NCBI GenBank assembly: GCA_007131525.1
Contig: SLQK01000125.1
Coordinates: forward strand, 1-5,211
Reading direction: 5' to 3'
DNA: 5,211 nucleotides
Origin: Nitriliruptoraceae bacterium
GTDB taxonomy: Bacteria > Actinomycetota > Nitriliruptoria > Nitriliruptorales > Nitriliruptoraceae
The translations under genes and the position numbers were made by a program. Each line of letters begins with the position of its first letter. The first letter of the stretch is position 1. Positions 1 through 5,095 of the stretch are shown here, piece after piece. The notes beneath the pieces were generated by a model, which searched no databases, was not told the DNA's origin, and was given only the letters and a program-made list of their open reading frames with translations.

Positions 1-567
1 AACACCTCCGCCGCGGTCAAGGCCGCCTCCGACATCACCTGCACCTCCTCCAACGCCGTCGAGGTGGTCCGCTCGCTCGGCACGGACAAGGTCATCTTCA
101 TCCCCGACCGCTACCTCGGTGCCTGGGTCGCCTCCCAGGTGCCCGACATCGAGGTGGTGACCTACGACGGCGCCTGCGAGGTCCACGAGCGTTTCACCGG
201 CGCGGAGGTCGAGGAGCTGCGGGCCCTGCATGACGGGGTCGCGGTGCTCGCCCACCCCGAGTGCCCGCCCGACGTGCTCGCCGCCGCCGACGTCGTCGGT
301 TCCACCAAGCTGATGCACGACTGGGTCCGTGACCACCAGCCGACCTCGGTGGCGATGATCACCGAGTGCTCCATGGCCGACAACGTCGCCGCCGACGCGC
401 CCGACACCGAGTTCATCCGGCCCTGCAACATGTGCCCGCACATGAAGCGGATCACGATCCAGAACATCCGCACCTCCCTGGAGACCATGACCCACGAGGT
501 GATCGTCGATCCCGACACCGCCGCCCGCGCGCGTCGCGCGGTCGAGGCGATGCTGGCCGTCGCGTGA
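1..567 (+). CDS. nadA: Quinolinate synthase NadA, C-terminal part (5' end outside window)
   Basis: NadA is the cytoplasmic [4Fe-4S] enzyme that condenses iminoaspartate with dihydroxyacetone phosphate to give quinolinate. The reading frame is open from the first base, and 188 residues are visible. Recalled alignment to the E. coli enzyme places the first visible residue near its residue 141, so roughly 140 residues are missing, including the first cluster cysteine (E. coli Cys113). The other two ligands are present: C59 in GACEVHERF (E. coli Cys200) and C145 in PCNMCPHMKR (E. coli Cys297). Their 86-residue spacing fits the shorter Thermotoga-type enzymes as I recall them. Other family motifs are NTSAAVKA (1-8), TSSNA (15-19), PDRYLG, HPE (85-87) and GST. 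The stop codon overlaps the nadB start as TGATG, indicating translational coupling in a nadABC operon. Family assignment is very secure; only the 5' end is unknown. Confidence 0.97.
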   Translation, partial: NTSAAVKAASDITCTSSNAVEVVRSLGTDKVIFIPDRYLGAWVASQVPDIEVVTYDGACEVHERFTGAEVEELRALHDGVAVLAHPECPPDVLAAADVVGSTKLMHDWVRDHQPTSVAMITECSMADNVAADAPDTEFIRPCNMCPHMKRITIQNIRTSLETMTHEVIVDPDTAARARRAVEAMLAVA

Positions 568-2177
568 TGACCTCGCCGCCGCCACCGTCCGGCGACCACC
601 GGGCGGTGGTCGTCGGGTCCGGGCTGGCCGGGCTCACGGTCGCACTCGAGCTCGGTGGCTGCACGCTGGTGACGCGCACGGCACTTGGCGACGGCGCCAG
701 CGCCTGGGCCCAGGGCGGCATCGCGGCGGCCATCGGCGCGGACGACGACCCCTCGCTGCACGCTGCCGACACCGTGGCGGTGAGCGCGGGGCTCGCCGAC
801 GTCGAGGTGGCACGGGCGGTCGCCGCCGGTGCGGCCGAACGGATCGGGTGGCTGGCCGCGCTGGCGGTGCCCTTCGACCGTGACCGCGACGGCGTCGCGC
901 TCTCGCTCGGCCGGGAAGCCGGTCACCGCCGTCGCCGCATCGTGCATGCCGCCGGGGACGCCACGGGCGCCGCGGTCATGGCGCAGCTGCGCGCGGCGGT
1001 CGAGGCCCGCGACGACATCACCGTGGTCACCGACGCCCGGGCCGTGGACCTGCTCCACGACGGCGGACGGGTGACGGGGCTCGCGATCGAGCGAGACGGC
1101 CGTCTCGAGGTCCTGACGACCAGGGCCGTGGTGCTGGCCACGGGTGGGCTCGGCCACCTCTACGCCCGGACCACCAACCCGGCGATCGCGACCGGCGACG
1201 GGGTCGCGATGGCGCTCCGCGCCGGCGTGAGCGTCCGCGACCCGGAGTTCGTGCAGTTTCACCCCACCGCGCTGGCAACGAGCGCCGACCCGCTGCCCCT
1301 GGTCACCGAGGCCCTGCGTGGTGCCGGCGCGGTGCTCCGCGACCACGAGGGCCGGCGGTTCCTGGTCGACCTGCACCCCGACGCGGAGCTCGCCCCCCGC
1401 GACATCGTGGCCCGCGCCAACTTCGCGGCCGGCCGGCACGGTCCCGTCGTGCTGGATGCGACCCACCTCGGCGCCGACATCGAGCGACGCTTCCCGACGG
1501 TGGTCGGGCTGGTGCGGGCGGCGGGGCTGGACCCCTTCGCGCCGCTGCCGGTGACCCCCGCGCAGCACTACGCCATGGGAGGTGTCGCCACCGACCTCGA
1601 CGGTCGCACCTCGCTCCCCGGGCTGTTCGCCTGCGGCGAGGTGGCCTCCACCGGCCTCCACGGGGCCAACCGCCTGGCCAGCAACTCCCTGCTCGAGGCG
1701 ATGGTGGTGGCGCGGCGGGTCGCCGCCGTGATCGCCGGCAACACCCCGGCGGTCGCCGACCTCGGCCACGCCCGCACGCCCCGACGCCTCGCGGACCTCA
1801 CGCTGCCCGGGGACGATGACCCGTCGGCGGTGGCGGAGCTGCGGCGGGTGATGTGGGAGCACGCCGGACCGATCCGCGACGATGAGGGGCTGCGTGCCGG
1901 TCTGGAGCAGCTCGGCGGGTTGCTGCCGTGCCTGGTTCCCGGCGCCGACGGACGGAACCTCGCGGTGCTGGCCGAGGTCGTGCTCCGTGCGGCGCTGGCC
2001 CGGACCGAGTCCCGTGGCGCCCACCACCGTCGCGATCATCCAGTGGTCGACCCCGCCCAGGCACGCTCGACCCTGCTCGATGCCACCACCGCGGCGCAGC
2101 TCGGGCCCCGGGCGACGCTCACCGCCACCACCTCGGTGTCGGCGGCGACGGCGGTGCCGGGTCGGAGGGCGCCGTGA
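567..2177 (+). CDS. nadB: L-aspartate oxidase NadB
   Basis: This FAD flavoenzyme oxidises L-aspartate to iminoaspartate, using oxygen or fumarate as acceptor, and supplies NadA. The 536 residues match the usual length of about 540. The N-terminal dinucleotide-binding motif GSGLAG is at residues 17-22, followed by the FAD-site segment AWAQGGIAAA and later RIVHAAGDATG. Substrate and catalytic residues of the succinate dehydrogenase/fumarate reductase fold are present: H232 in QFHPTA, T247-E248 and R251 in TEALRG, R278 in PRDIVAR, H334 in HYAMGGV and R369 in HGANRLASNSL. The C-terminal helical domain includes the NLAVLAEVVLRAAL helix. I chose the ATG at 567 because it overlaps the nadA stop (TGATG) and leaves only about ten residues before the first FAD-binding strand. 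No strong Shine-Dalgarno lies at normal distance, so expression probably depends on coupling to nadA. An in-frame extension to 366 is only nadA read in another frame. Confidence 0.97.
   Translation: MTSPPPPSGDHRAVVVGSGLAGLTVALELGGCTLVTRTALGDGASAWAQGGIAAAIGADDDPSLHAADTVAVSAGLADVEVARAVAAGAAERIGWLAALAVPFDRDRDGVALSLGREAGHRRRRIVHAAGDATGAAVMAQLRAAVEARDDITVVTDARAVDLLHDGGRVTGLAIERDGRLEVLTTRAVVLATGGLGHLYARTTNPAIATGDGVAMALRAGVSVRDPEFVQFHPTALATSADPLPLVTEALRGAGAVLRDHEGRRFLVDLHPDAELAPRDIVARANFAAGRHGPVVLDATHLGADIERRFPTVVGLVRAAGLDPFAPLPVTPAQHYAMGGVATDLDGRTSLPGLFACGEVASTGLHGANRLASNSLLEAMVVARRVAAVIAGNTPAVADLGHARTPRRLADLTLPGDDDPSAVAELRRVMWEHAGPIRDDEGLRAGLEQLGGLLPCLVPGADGRNLAVLAEVVLRAALARTESRGAHHRRDHPVVDPAQARSTLLDATTAAQLGPRATLTATTSVSAATAVPGRRAP
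2164..2169 (+). promoter_or_regulatory. Ribosome binding site of nadC
   Basis: GGAGGG lies four bases before the GTG at 2174, inside the last codons of nadB. It decides the nadC start: this GTG has a strong Shine-Dalgarno and forms a GTGA overlap with the nadB stop. Confidence 0.8.
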
Positions 2178-3034
2178 TCGTGCCGCTGCCCGCCCATGTG
2201 GTCGACGACCTGGTCCGGCGCACGCTGGCTGAGGACCTCGGTCTTGCCGGGGACGTGTCCACCGACACGGCGATCGCGGCGGGTGCCCACGGCGTCGCCG
2301 AGATCGTCGCGCGACACGCGGGCACGGTCGCCGGCCTGGACGTCGCGCTGGCGGTGTTCCCCGCCGTCGACCGGGCTGTGACGGCCGCTGCGCAGGTGGC
2401 GGAGGGCGACCGGGTCGGGGCCGGCTCCGTGCTCGCCCGGGTGCAGGGGCCGACCCGCGCGCTGCTGACCGGTGAGCGGGCCGCGCTGAACCTCCTGGGC
2501 CACGCGAGCGGGATCGCGACGGCCACCCGTGCGGTGGTGGACGCGGTCGCCGGCAGTGGGGCGCGCATCGTCGACACCCGCAAGACCACGCCCGGGCTCC
2601 GCGCGCTCGAGAAGCACGCGGTGCGGTGCGGTGGCGGCCACAACCACCGGTTCGGCCTGTTCGACGCGGTGATGCTCAAGGACAACCACCTCATCGCCGC
2701 CGGGGGCATCGCGCCGGCCGTGGCCGCGGTCCGGGCCCAGGTCGGCCACACCGTCCACATCGAGGTGGAGGTCGACCACCTCGGGCAGGTCCACGAGGCC
2801 CTGGCCGCCGGGGCCGACTCGATCCTGCTGGACAACCTCGGCGACGACGACCTGCGCACCGCCGTGGGGCTGGTCGCCGGGCGCGCGATCACCGAGGCCT
2901 CGGGCGGCATCACGCCCGAGCGTGCCGCCGCCGTGGCCGCAACGGGCGTGGACGTCATCTCGCTGGGGTGGCTGACCCACTCCGCGCCCCGCCTCGACGT
3001 GGCGTTGGAGCTGCTACCGAGCGACGGCTCGTAA
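2174..3034 (+). CDS. nadC: Nicotinate-nucleotide pyrophosphorylase (quinolinate phosphoribosyltransferase) NadC
   Basis: NadC transfers the phosphoribosyl group of PRPP to quinolinate with decarboxylation, giving nicotinate mononucleotide, CO2 and pyrophosphate. It is the third de novo NAD step and acts in the cytoplasm. The 286 residues match the family length. The N-terminal domain begins with DDLVRRTLAEDLG and a GDVST segment, then LTGERAALNLLGHASGIAT. The barrel domain carries the TRKTTPGLR phosphate/substrate motif (135-143), K147-H148, CGGGHNHR (152-159) and LKDNH (168-172). E199 (in IEVEVD) and D220 (in LLDN) correspond to the active-site acids of known enzymes, and SGGI (243-246) binds phosphate. 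The GTG start at 2174 overlaps the nadB stop and has a good ribosome site. This is the last gene of the operon; the next gene is convergent, and type III pantothenate kinase, a common neighbour in actinobacteria, is absent. Confidence 0.97.
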   Translation: MIVPLPAHVVDDLVRRTLAEDLGLAGDVSTDTAIAAGAHGVAEIVARHAGTVAGLDVALAVFPAVDRAVTAAAQVAEGDRVGAGSVLARVQGPTRALLTGERAALNLLGHASGIATATRAVVDAVAGSGARIVDTRKTTPGLRALEKHAVRCGGGHNHRFGLFDAVMLKDNHLIAAGGIAPAVAAVRAQVGHTVHIEVEVDHLGQVHEALAAGADSILLDNLGDDDLRTAVGLVAGRAITEASGGITPERAAAVAATGVDVISLGWLTHSAPRLDVALELLPSDGS

Positions 3035-3045
3035 CGGCGCCGCTC

Positions 3046-3059
3046 CCGGCACCAGCCGG
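3046..3059 (+). other. Small hairpin just after nadC
   Basis: CCGGC-ACCA-GCCGG forms a perfect five-pair stem eleven bases after the nadC stop. A second five-pair stem, CACGC-TGCG-GCGTG, lies at 3072-3085. Both are short and lack a T tract, so at most they assist 3' end formation or stability. Confidence 0.3.
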
Positions 3060-3097
3060 CCGAGGCTGCGTCACGCTGCGGCGTGCCATCCGGGCGC

Positions 3098-3192
3098 GCG
3101 ACCGGGTGGGTGCTCGGGCGCGGGCCTGGGCGGGCGACCGGACGGGTGATCGGGCGCGGGCTTGGGCGCGCGACCCGGCGCGGGCCTGGGAC
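3098..3192. repeat. Degenerate ~36-bp GC-rich tandem repeat, 2 full units plus 1 shortened unit
   Basis: Unit 1 (3098-3132) and unit 2 (3134-3168) are 35 bp each and differ at four positions. Both start GCGACCGG and end CGGGCGCGGGC(C/T)TGGGCG. A third unit (3170-3192) keeps both ends but lacks about 13 internal bases. The tract lies between convergent genes. Frames through it give only arginine-rich low-complexity peptide, so I treat it as non-coding. Confidence 0.75.
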
Positions 3193-3221
3193 GGCCCTGG
3201 GACGGGGCGGCGCGTCGAGCC

Positions 3222-3250
3222 GCCCTCACCGTGGCCGACACGGTGAGGGC
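3222..3250. terminator. Bidirectional hairpin terminator between nadC and the DUF1918-like gene
   Basis: GCCCTCACCGTG (3222-3233) and CACGGTGAGGGC (3239-3250) are a perfect 12-bp inverted repeat with a five-base loop, GCCGA. It starts eight bases past the stop of the - strand gene and also lies downstream of nadC, so it is well placed to stop transcription from both sides. There is no T tract, which is common for terminators in GC-rich actinobacteria. Confidence 0.75.
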
Positions 3251-3257
3251 TGCCCGC

Positions 3258-3446
3258 TCACCTCGAGCCGTGGAGCACCCGGAGGTTGCCCCCGGCCGGC
3301 ATCAGGATCGTCGTGCGGCCGTCGTCCCAGGTGACCTCGATGCGCAGCGGCTCCTGGTCGAGCACCCGCTGGACGACACCCCGTCGGTGGGGTTGGTCGA
3401 CCTTGTTCGACACGATCTCGATGGCGTCGCCCTGCGTGATCTTCAT
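3258..3446 (-). CDS. Small DUF1918-like protein
   Basis: This is a 62-residue cytoplasmic protein with no signal peptide or membrane segment. It begins MKITQGDAIEIVSNKV, then HRRGVVQRVLDQ, IEVTWDDGRTTIL and PAGGNLRVLHGSR. The pattern (early Gly-Asp, a central Arg-Arg-Gly, then Trp-x-Asp-Gly and a late Pro-x-Gly) is that of DUF1918, a small beta-barrel-like family common in actinobacteria and of unknown function. The ATG at 3446 is chosen because GGGAGG lies seven bases upstream and homology starts there. The frame remains open further upstream, but that stretch is arginine/glycine-rich non-coding sequence. The gene stands alone between the terminator and a repeat-rich spacer. The family match is from memory of its motif pattern, so it is good but not certain. 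Confidence 0.8.
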   Translation of the reverse strand: MKITQGDAIEIVSNKVDQPHRRGVVQRVLDQEPLRIEVTWDDGRTTILMPAGGNLRVLHGSR

Positions 3447-3453
3447 CGCAGCA

Positions 3454-3459
3454 CCTCCC
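3454..3459 (-). promoter_or_regulatory. Ribosome binding site of the DUF1918-like gene
   Basis: On the - strand this reads GGGAGG and lies seven bases before the ATG at 3446. It supports that start over longer in-frame alternatives. Confidence 0.7.
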
Positions 3460-3485
3460 GTCGGCGTCGATGGGCGGTACCCGCC

Positions 3486-3491
3486 ATGATA
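3486..3491 (-). promoter_or_regulatory. Possible -10 element for the DUF1918-like gene
   Basis: TATCAT on the - strand fits the TANNNT pattern of actinobacterial vegetative -10 boxes and is one of the few AT-rich spots in this spacer. It would give a leader of about 30 bases. No convincing -35 hexamer is seen 16-18 bases upstream, so this is tentative. Confidence 0.28.
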
Positions 3492-3580
3492 GATGCGCTG
3501 CACCGGCCGGGTCTGCCCCCGACGACGCCAACCGGGCGAACCGGCTCCCCGCCCGCTGGCCCCACACCCCGCCGCGCCGC

Positions 3581-3653
3581 CACACCGCTGGCCCGCACCG
3601 CCTGACCGCGCCGCTGGCCCCACCACACCGCTGGCCCCCACGGCCTGACCGCG
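3581..3653. repeat. 30-bp direct repeat, two copies
   Basis: Copies at 3581-3610 and 3624-3653 share 28 of 30 bases, from CACACCGCTGGCCC to CCTGACCGCG. The 13 bases between them repeat the CCGCTGGCCCC core again, and an earlier CCGCTGGCCCC lies near 3554. The second copy runs directly into the first 34-bp palindrome, sharing its GCG. Confidence 0.8.
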
Positions 3654-3684
3654 AGAAGCAGCCACTATCTGCTGCAACTCACGC
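3651..3684. repeat. 34-bp palindromic repeat, copy 1 (pair A)
   Basis: Left arm GAGAAGCAGC, eight-base centre CACTATCT, right arm GCTGCAACTC. The arms pair at 8 of 10 positions, because AA replaces TT in the right arm. Over 34 bases it matches copy 4 at 28 positions. The pair A partner starts 72 bp downstream. Confidence 0.85.
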
Positions 3685-3722
3685 CCGACCTCCATCTCGG
3701 CCGGGCCAGCCGCACATCGGGC

Positions 3723-3756
3723 GCGAGAACCAGCAGGTATCTGCTGCTTCTCGCGG
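3723..3756. repeat. 34-bp palindromic repeat, copy 2 (pair A); possible bpa terminator
   Basis: Left arm GAGAACCAGC, centre AGGTATCT, right arm GCTGCTTCTC. This is the strongest hairpin of the four: GCGAGAA and CAGCAG pair with CTGCTG and TTCTCGC around a GTAT loop, with one C-C mismatch. Lying about 40 bases past the bpa stop, it could act as a - strand terminator or 3' stabiliser for bpa. Confidence 0.85.
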
Positions 3757-3796
3757 TACCACCCGGCAGAGCGTCGCCCCGCCCGTCGGTTCGGGA

Positions 3797-4303
3797 TCAG
3801 AGGTAGCGGTGGCCGACCTCCTCACCGCCGTCCAGGCCCGGACGTTCGCGCATCCGTGCGAGTTGCTGTTGGGCGGCGAGCTGCTGGGTGGCGATCGAGG
3901 CCTGGATACCGTGGAACAGCCCCTGCAGCCAGCCCGACAGCTGGGCCTGCATCACGCGCAGCTCGGCGCCCGTGGGGGTTCCGTCCGTCGGCTCGAGGCT
4001 CAGCTCGTCGAGCTCGGACTCCAGCTCGCCGGAGACGACCGCCCGAAGATCCTCGACGGTGCGGTTGTGGATGTCGGTGAGCCGTTGCCGGGCAGCCTCA
4101 TCCAGTTCGGTCGTCTCGACCTCCGCCAGCAACGCCTGGACCGTCGAGGCGATACGCAGGAGCCGGGCCGGCTCCTCGATCCCGTCGCGGGTGTCCTGCT
4201 GCGCGGCGTGCTCGAGGGCGGTCACTGGGTGGGGCTCGTGCACGGTGGCGTCGGAGCCGGTCGCGGGCTCACGGTCGCCGGCTGCGGCGTGTGGCTGTGG
4301 CAC
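3797..4303 (-). CDS. bpa: Bacterial proteasome activator Bpa/PafE family protein
   Basis: Bpa (PafE; DUF2587; Rv3780 in M. tuberculosis) is an ATP-independent ring activator. It docks on the 20S proteasome and opens its gate so that unfolded substrates are degraded without Mpa. The 168 residues compare with about 174 in M. tuberculosis. After a low-complexity, probably disordered N-terminus (1-40) come the family helices: IEEPARLLRIASTVQALLAEV (42-62), LDEAARQRLTDIHNRTVEDL (67-86) and ELRVMQAQLSGWLQGLFHGI (114-133), followed by the Gln/Ala-rich QQLAAQQQLARMR helix. The protein ends G-H-R-Y-L; the Tyr-Leu end matches the HbYX-like tail that inserts into the proteasome alpha-ring. The GTG at 4303 is preferred because GGGAG lies six bases upstream and the length fits. 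Longer GTG starts (for example at 4354) have poorly placed ribosome sites. The gene is monocistronic in this window. It implies a proteasome elsewhere in the genome. Confidence 0.93.
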   Translation of the reverse strand: MPQPHAAAGDREPATGSDATVHEPHPVTALEHAAQQDTRDGIEEPARLLRIASTVQALLAEVETTELDEAARQRLTDIHNRTVEDLRAVVSGELESELDELSLEPTDGTPTGAELRVMQAQLSGWLQGLFHGIQASIATQQLAAQQQLARMRERPGLDGGEEVGHRYL

Positions 4304-4309
4304 GGTGGG

Positions 4310-4314
4310 CTCCC
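4310..4314 (-). promoter_or_regulatory. Ribosome binding site deciding the bpa start
   Basis: On the - strand this reads GGGAG, six bases before the GTG at 4303. The frame stays open for hundreds of bases upstream, so this site and the family length are the main reasons for choosing that start. Confidence 0.55.
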
Positions 4315-4482
4315 GGTTGCGGGGGCTGCGGGCGAAGCGGCCGGCCGATGTCACCCTCACCGGACGACGCTCGACCGCCTTCACCGAGCGAACGGCCCCG
4401 AGGCACCTCGACCGTCGAACCCCCAGCGTAGAGGCGACTGCGGGCTCGGATCGGCGCCGTTCGGACAGGTCGCGACGAGCAT

Positions 4483-4550
4483 CCGGCCACCGTGCGACCC
4501 ACCGTGGGCCGCCGGCCACCGCGCGACCCACCGTGGGCCGCCGGCCACGG
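4483..4550. repeat. 29-bp tandem repeat, 2.3 copies
   Basis: Units at 4483-4511 and 4512-4540 differ at a single base, and a third unit begins at 4541 (CCGGCCAC). Each unit contains CCCACCGTGGG, and the junction reads GGCCGCCGGCC. Both are perfect five-pair palindromes around one base, so the array can fold. It sits about 180 bases upstream of bpa. Confidence 0.9.
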
Positions 4551-4606
4551 CTGGCCACGGCCGCCCACCATGAACCCTTCGAGCGCCACCCCGACGTCGG
4601 TCCCTG

Positions 4607-4670
4607 CCCACCATCGGTCCGGACCCACCCTCGGTGCGTGCTGACCCACGATCGATCCTGGCTGACCCGT
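4607..4670. repeat. Short CCCAC-type motifs at 17-21-bp spacing
   Basis: CCCACCATCGGT, CCCACCCTCGGT and CCCACGATCGAT begin at 4607, 4624 and 4645, with a weaker CCCGTGACGG at 4666. The steps are 17, 21 and 21 bp. The first bases resemble the CCCACCGTGGG core of the 29-bp repeat nearby, so they may be decayed relatives. Confidence 0.45.
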
Positions 4671-4696
4671 GACGGCGCAGCCGAACAGCCCCGGAC

Positions 4697-4730
4697 GCGA
4701 GAAGCAGCCGACATCCGCTGCTTCTGCCCG
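4697..4730. repeat. 34-bp palindromic repeat, copy 3 (pair B)
   Basis: Left arm GAGAAGCAGC, eight-base centre CGACATCC, right arm GCTGCTTCTG. The arms pair at 9 of 10 positions. It has the same AAGCAG left-arm sub-type as copy 1 and is the most diverged outside the arms. Confidence 0.85.
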
Positions 4731-4778
4731 ACCGACGCTGCGAGATGGCGATGTCGGGGCCCGATCGCGGATGGATGC

Positions 4779-4812
4779 ACGAGAACCAGCAACTATCGGC
4801 TGCTTCTCACGC
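4779..4812. repeat. 34-bp palindromic repeat, copy 4 (pair B)
   Basis: Left arm GAGAACCAGC, eight-base centre AACTATCG, right arm GCTGCTTCTC, with one C-C mismatch in the stem. It has the same AACCAG left-arm sub-type as copy 2. It starts 82 bp after copy 3, compared with 72 bp between copies 1 and 2. Confidence 0.85.
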
Positions 4813-4913
4813 GGAGGCAGGCACCGGGAGGGCACCGGTCGCGGGACGCCGGGGGCGCCGCCACGGGAGGCCACGGCGCGGCCCACGATCCGAGGATGTG
4901 GCGACCCGGCGTC

Positions 4914-5005
4914 AGCCGGCCAGCAGTCCGGCGAGGTAGCCGGCGAGGTAGCCAGTGATCAGACCGGCGAGGTGAGCCGGCCAGCAGACCGGCGAGGCGA
5001 GCCGG
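4914..5005. repeat. Cluster of AGCCGGCCAGCAG / CCGGCGAGG direct repeats
   Basis: AGCCGGCCAGCAG followed by T or A and CCGGCGAGG occurs at 4914 and 4975. The CCGGCGAGG(T/C)-AGCC part recurs at about 4928, 4941, 4963 and 4989. GCCGG and CCGGC can pair within each unit to form small stems. No gene is supported across it. Confidence 0.75.
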
Positions 5006-5071
5006 AGGACGGTGCCTCCGTGTGGCCAGGGTGGCGCGAGCCCCCCGCCGCCACCCAGTGACCCCGACCTC

Positions 5072-5095
5072 GACCGCGGCCGGGGGCAGGCGGTC
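5072..5095 (-). terminator. Possible hairpin terminator of the partial - strand gene
   Basis: GACCGC and GCGGTC form a perfect six-pair stem around a 12-base GC-rich loop. It overlaps the stop codon at 5094-5096. It is short with no T tract, so termination here is only suggested. Confidence 0.25.

Larger units (their letters stand above)
3447..3796. other. Repeat-rich spacer without a supported gene
   Basis: These 350 bases separate two - strand genes: upstream of the DUF1918-like gene, downstream of bpa. They hold the ribosome site and possible -10 box, CCGCTGGCCC-type direct repeats, and the first pair of 34-bp palindromes. Open frames across them lack a start with a ribosome site and give Pro/Arg/Ala-rich translations. 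Confidence 0.7.
4304..5093. other. 790-bp gene-free region upstream of bpa, rich in repeats
   Basis: I see no convincing gene on either strand. Long open frames exist because stop codons are rare at this GC content, but none has a good start or a protein-like composition. The region carries a 29-bp tandem repeat, spaced CCCAC motifs, the second pair of 34-bp palindromes and a GCCGG/GGCGAGG repeat cluster. The bpa promoter should lie here. TACGCT on the - strand at 4428-4433 is a weak -10 candidate without a clear -35. Confidence 0.65.

Noticed and set aside
262..264. NadA C88 in HPECPP as an iron-sulfur ligand
   Set aside because: The equivalent position is Ser in E. coli NadA as I recall it. 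The ligands align with C59 and C145, plus one cysteine upstream of the window.
162..2039. 625-codon - strand frame opposite nadA and nadB
   Set aside because: This is an antisense shadow, typical of GC-rich coding DNA. Its translation is Arg/Gly/His-rich with no recognisable domain.
2626..3334. + strand frames giving Arg-Ala-Arg-Ala-Trp-type peptides after nadC
   Set aside because: They are read from the nadC shadow and the 36-bp tandem repeat. The periodic peptide reflects the DNA repeat, and no start or ribosome site supports them.
3258..3695. Long version of the DUF1918-like gene with 83 extra N-terminal residues
   Set aside because: The extension is Gly/Arg/Ala-rich and passes through direct repeats and palindrome copy 1. 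The ribosome site and family similarity support the ATG at 3446.
3470..4573. Long + strand frame of 367 codons across the bpa region
   Set aside because: It is antisense to bpa, has no ribosome site at its start, and gives Pro/Arg/Gly-rich translation outside the bpa antisense part. The - strand Bpa homology is clear.
3797..4792. Longer bpa product starting at the ATG at 4792
   Set aside because: The extra 163 residues are Arg/Gly/Trp-rich and run through the 29-bp repeats and palindrome copy 3. Bpa proteins are about 170 residues, which fits the GTG at 4303.
3651..4812. CRISPR array from the four 34-bp repeats
   Set aside because: There are only two pairs nearly 1 kb apart. Copies diverge at 6 or more positions, the between-copy lengths are unequal (38 and 48 bases), and no cas-like gene is present.
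4269..4886. - strand frame of 205 codons
   Set aside because: It overlaps the start of bpa in another frame and its sequence is repeat-derived, with low-complexity composition and no family motif.
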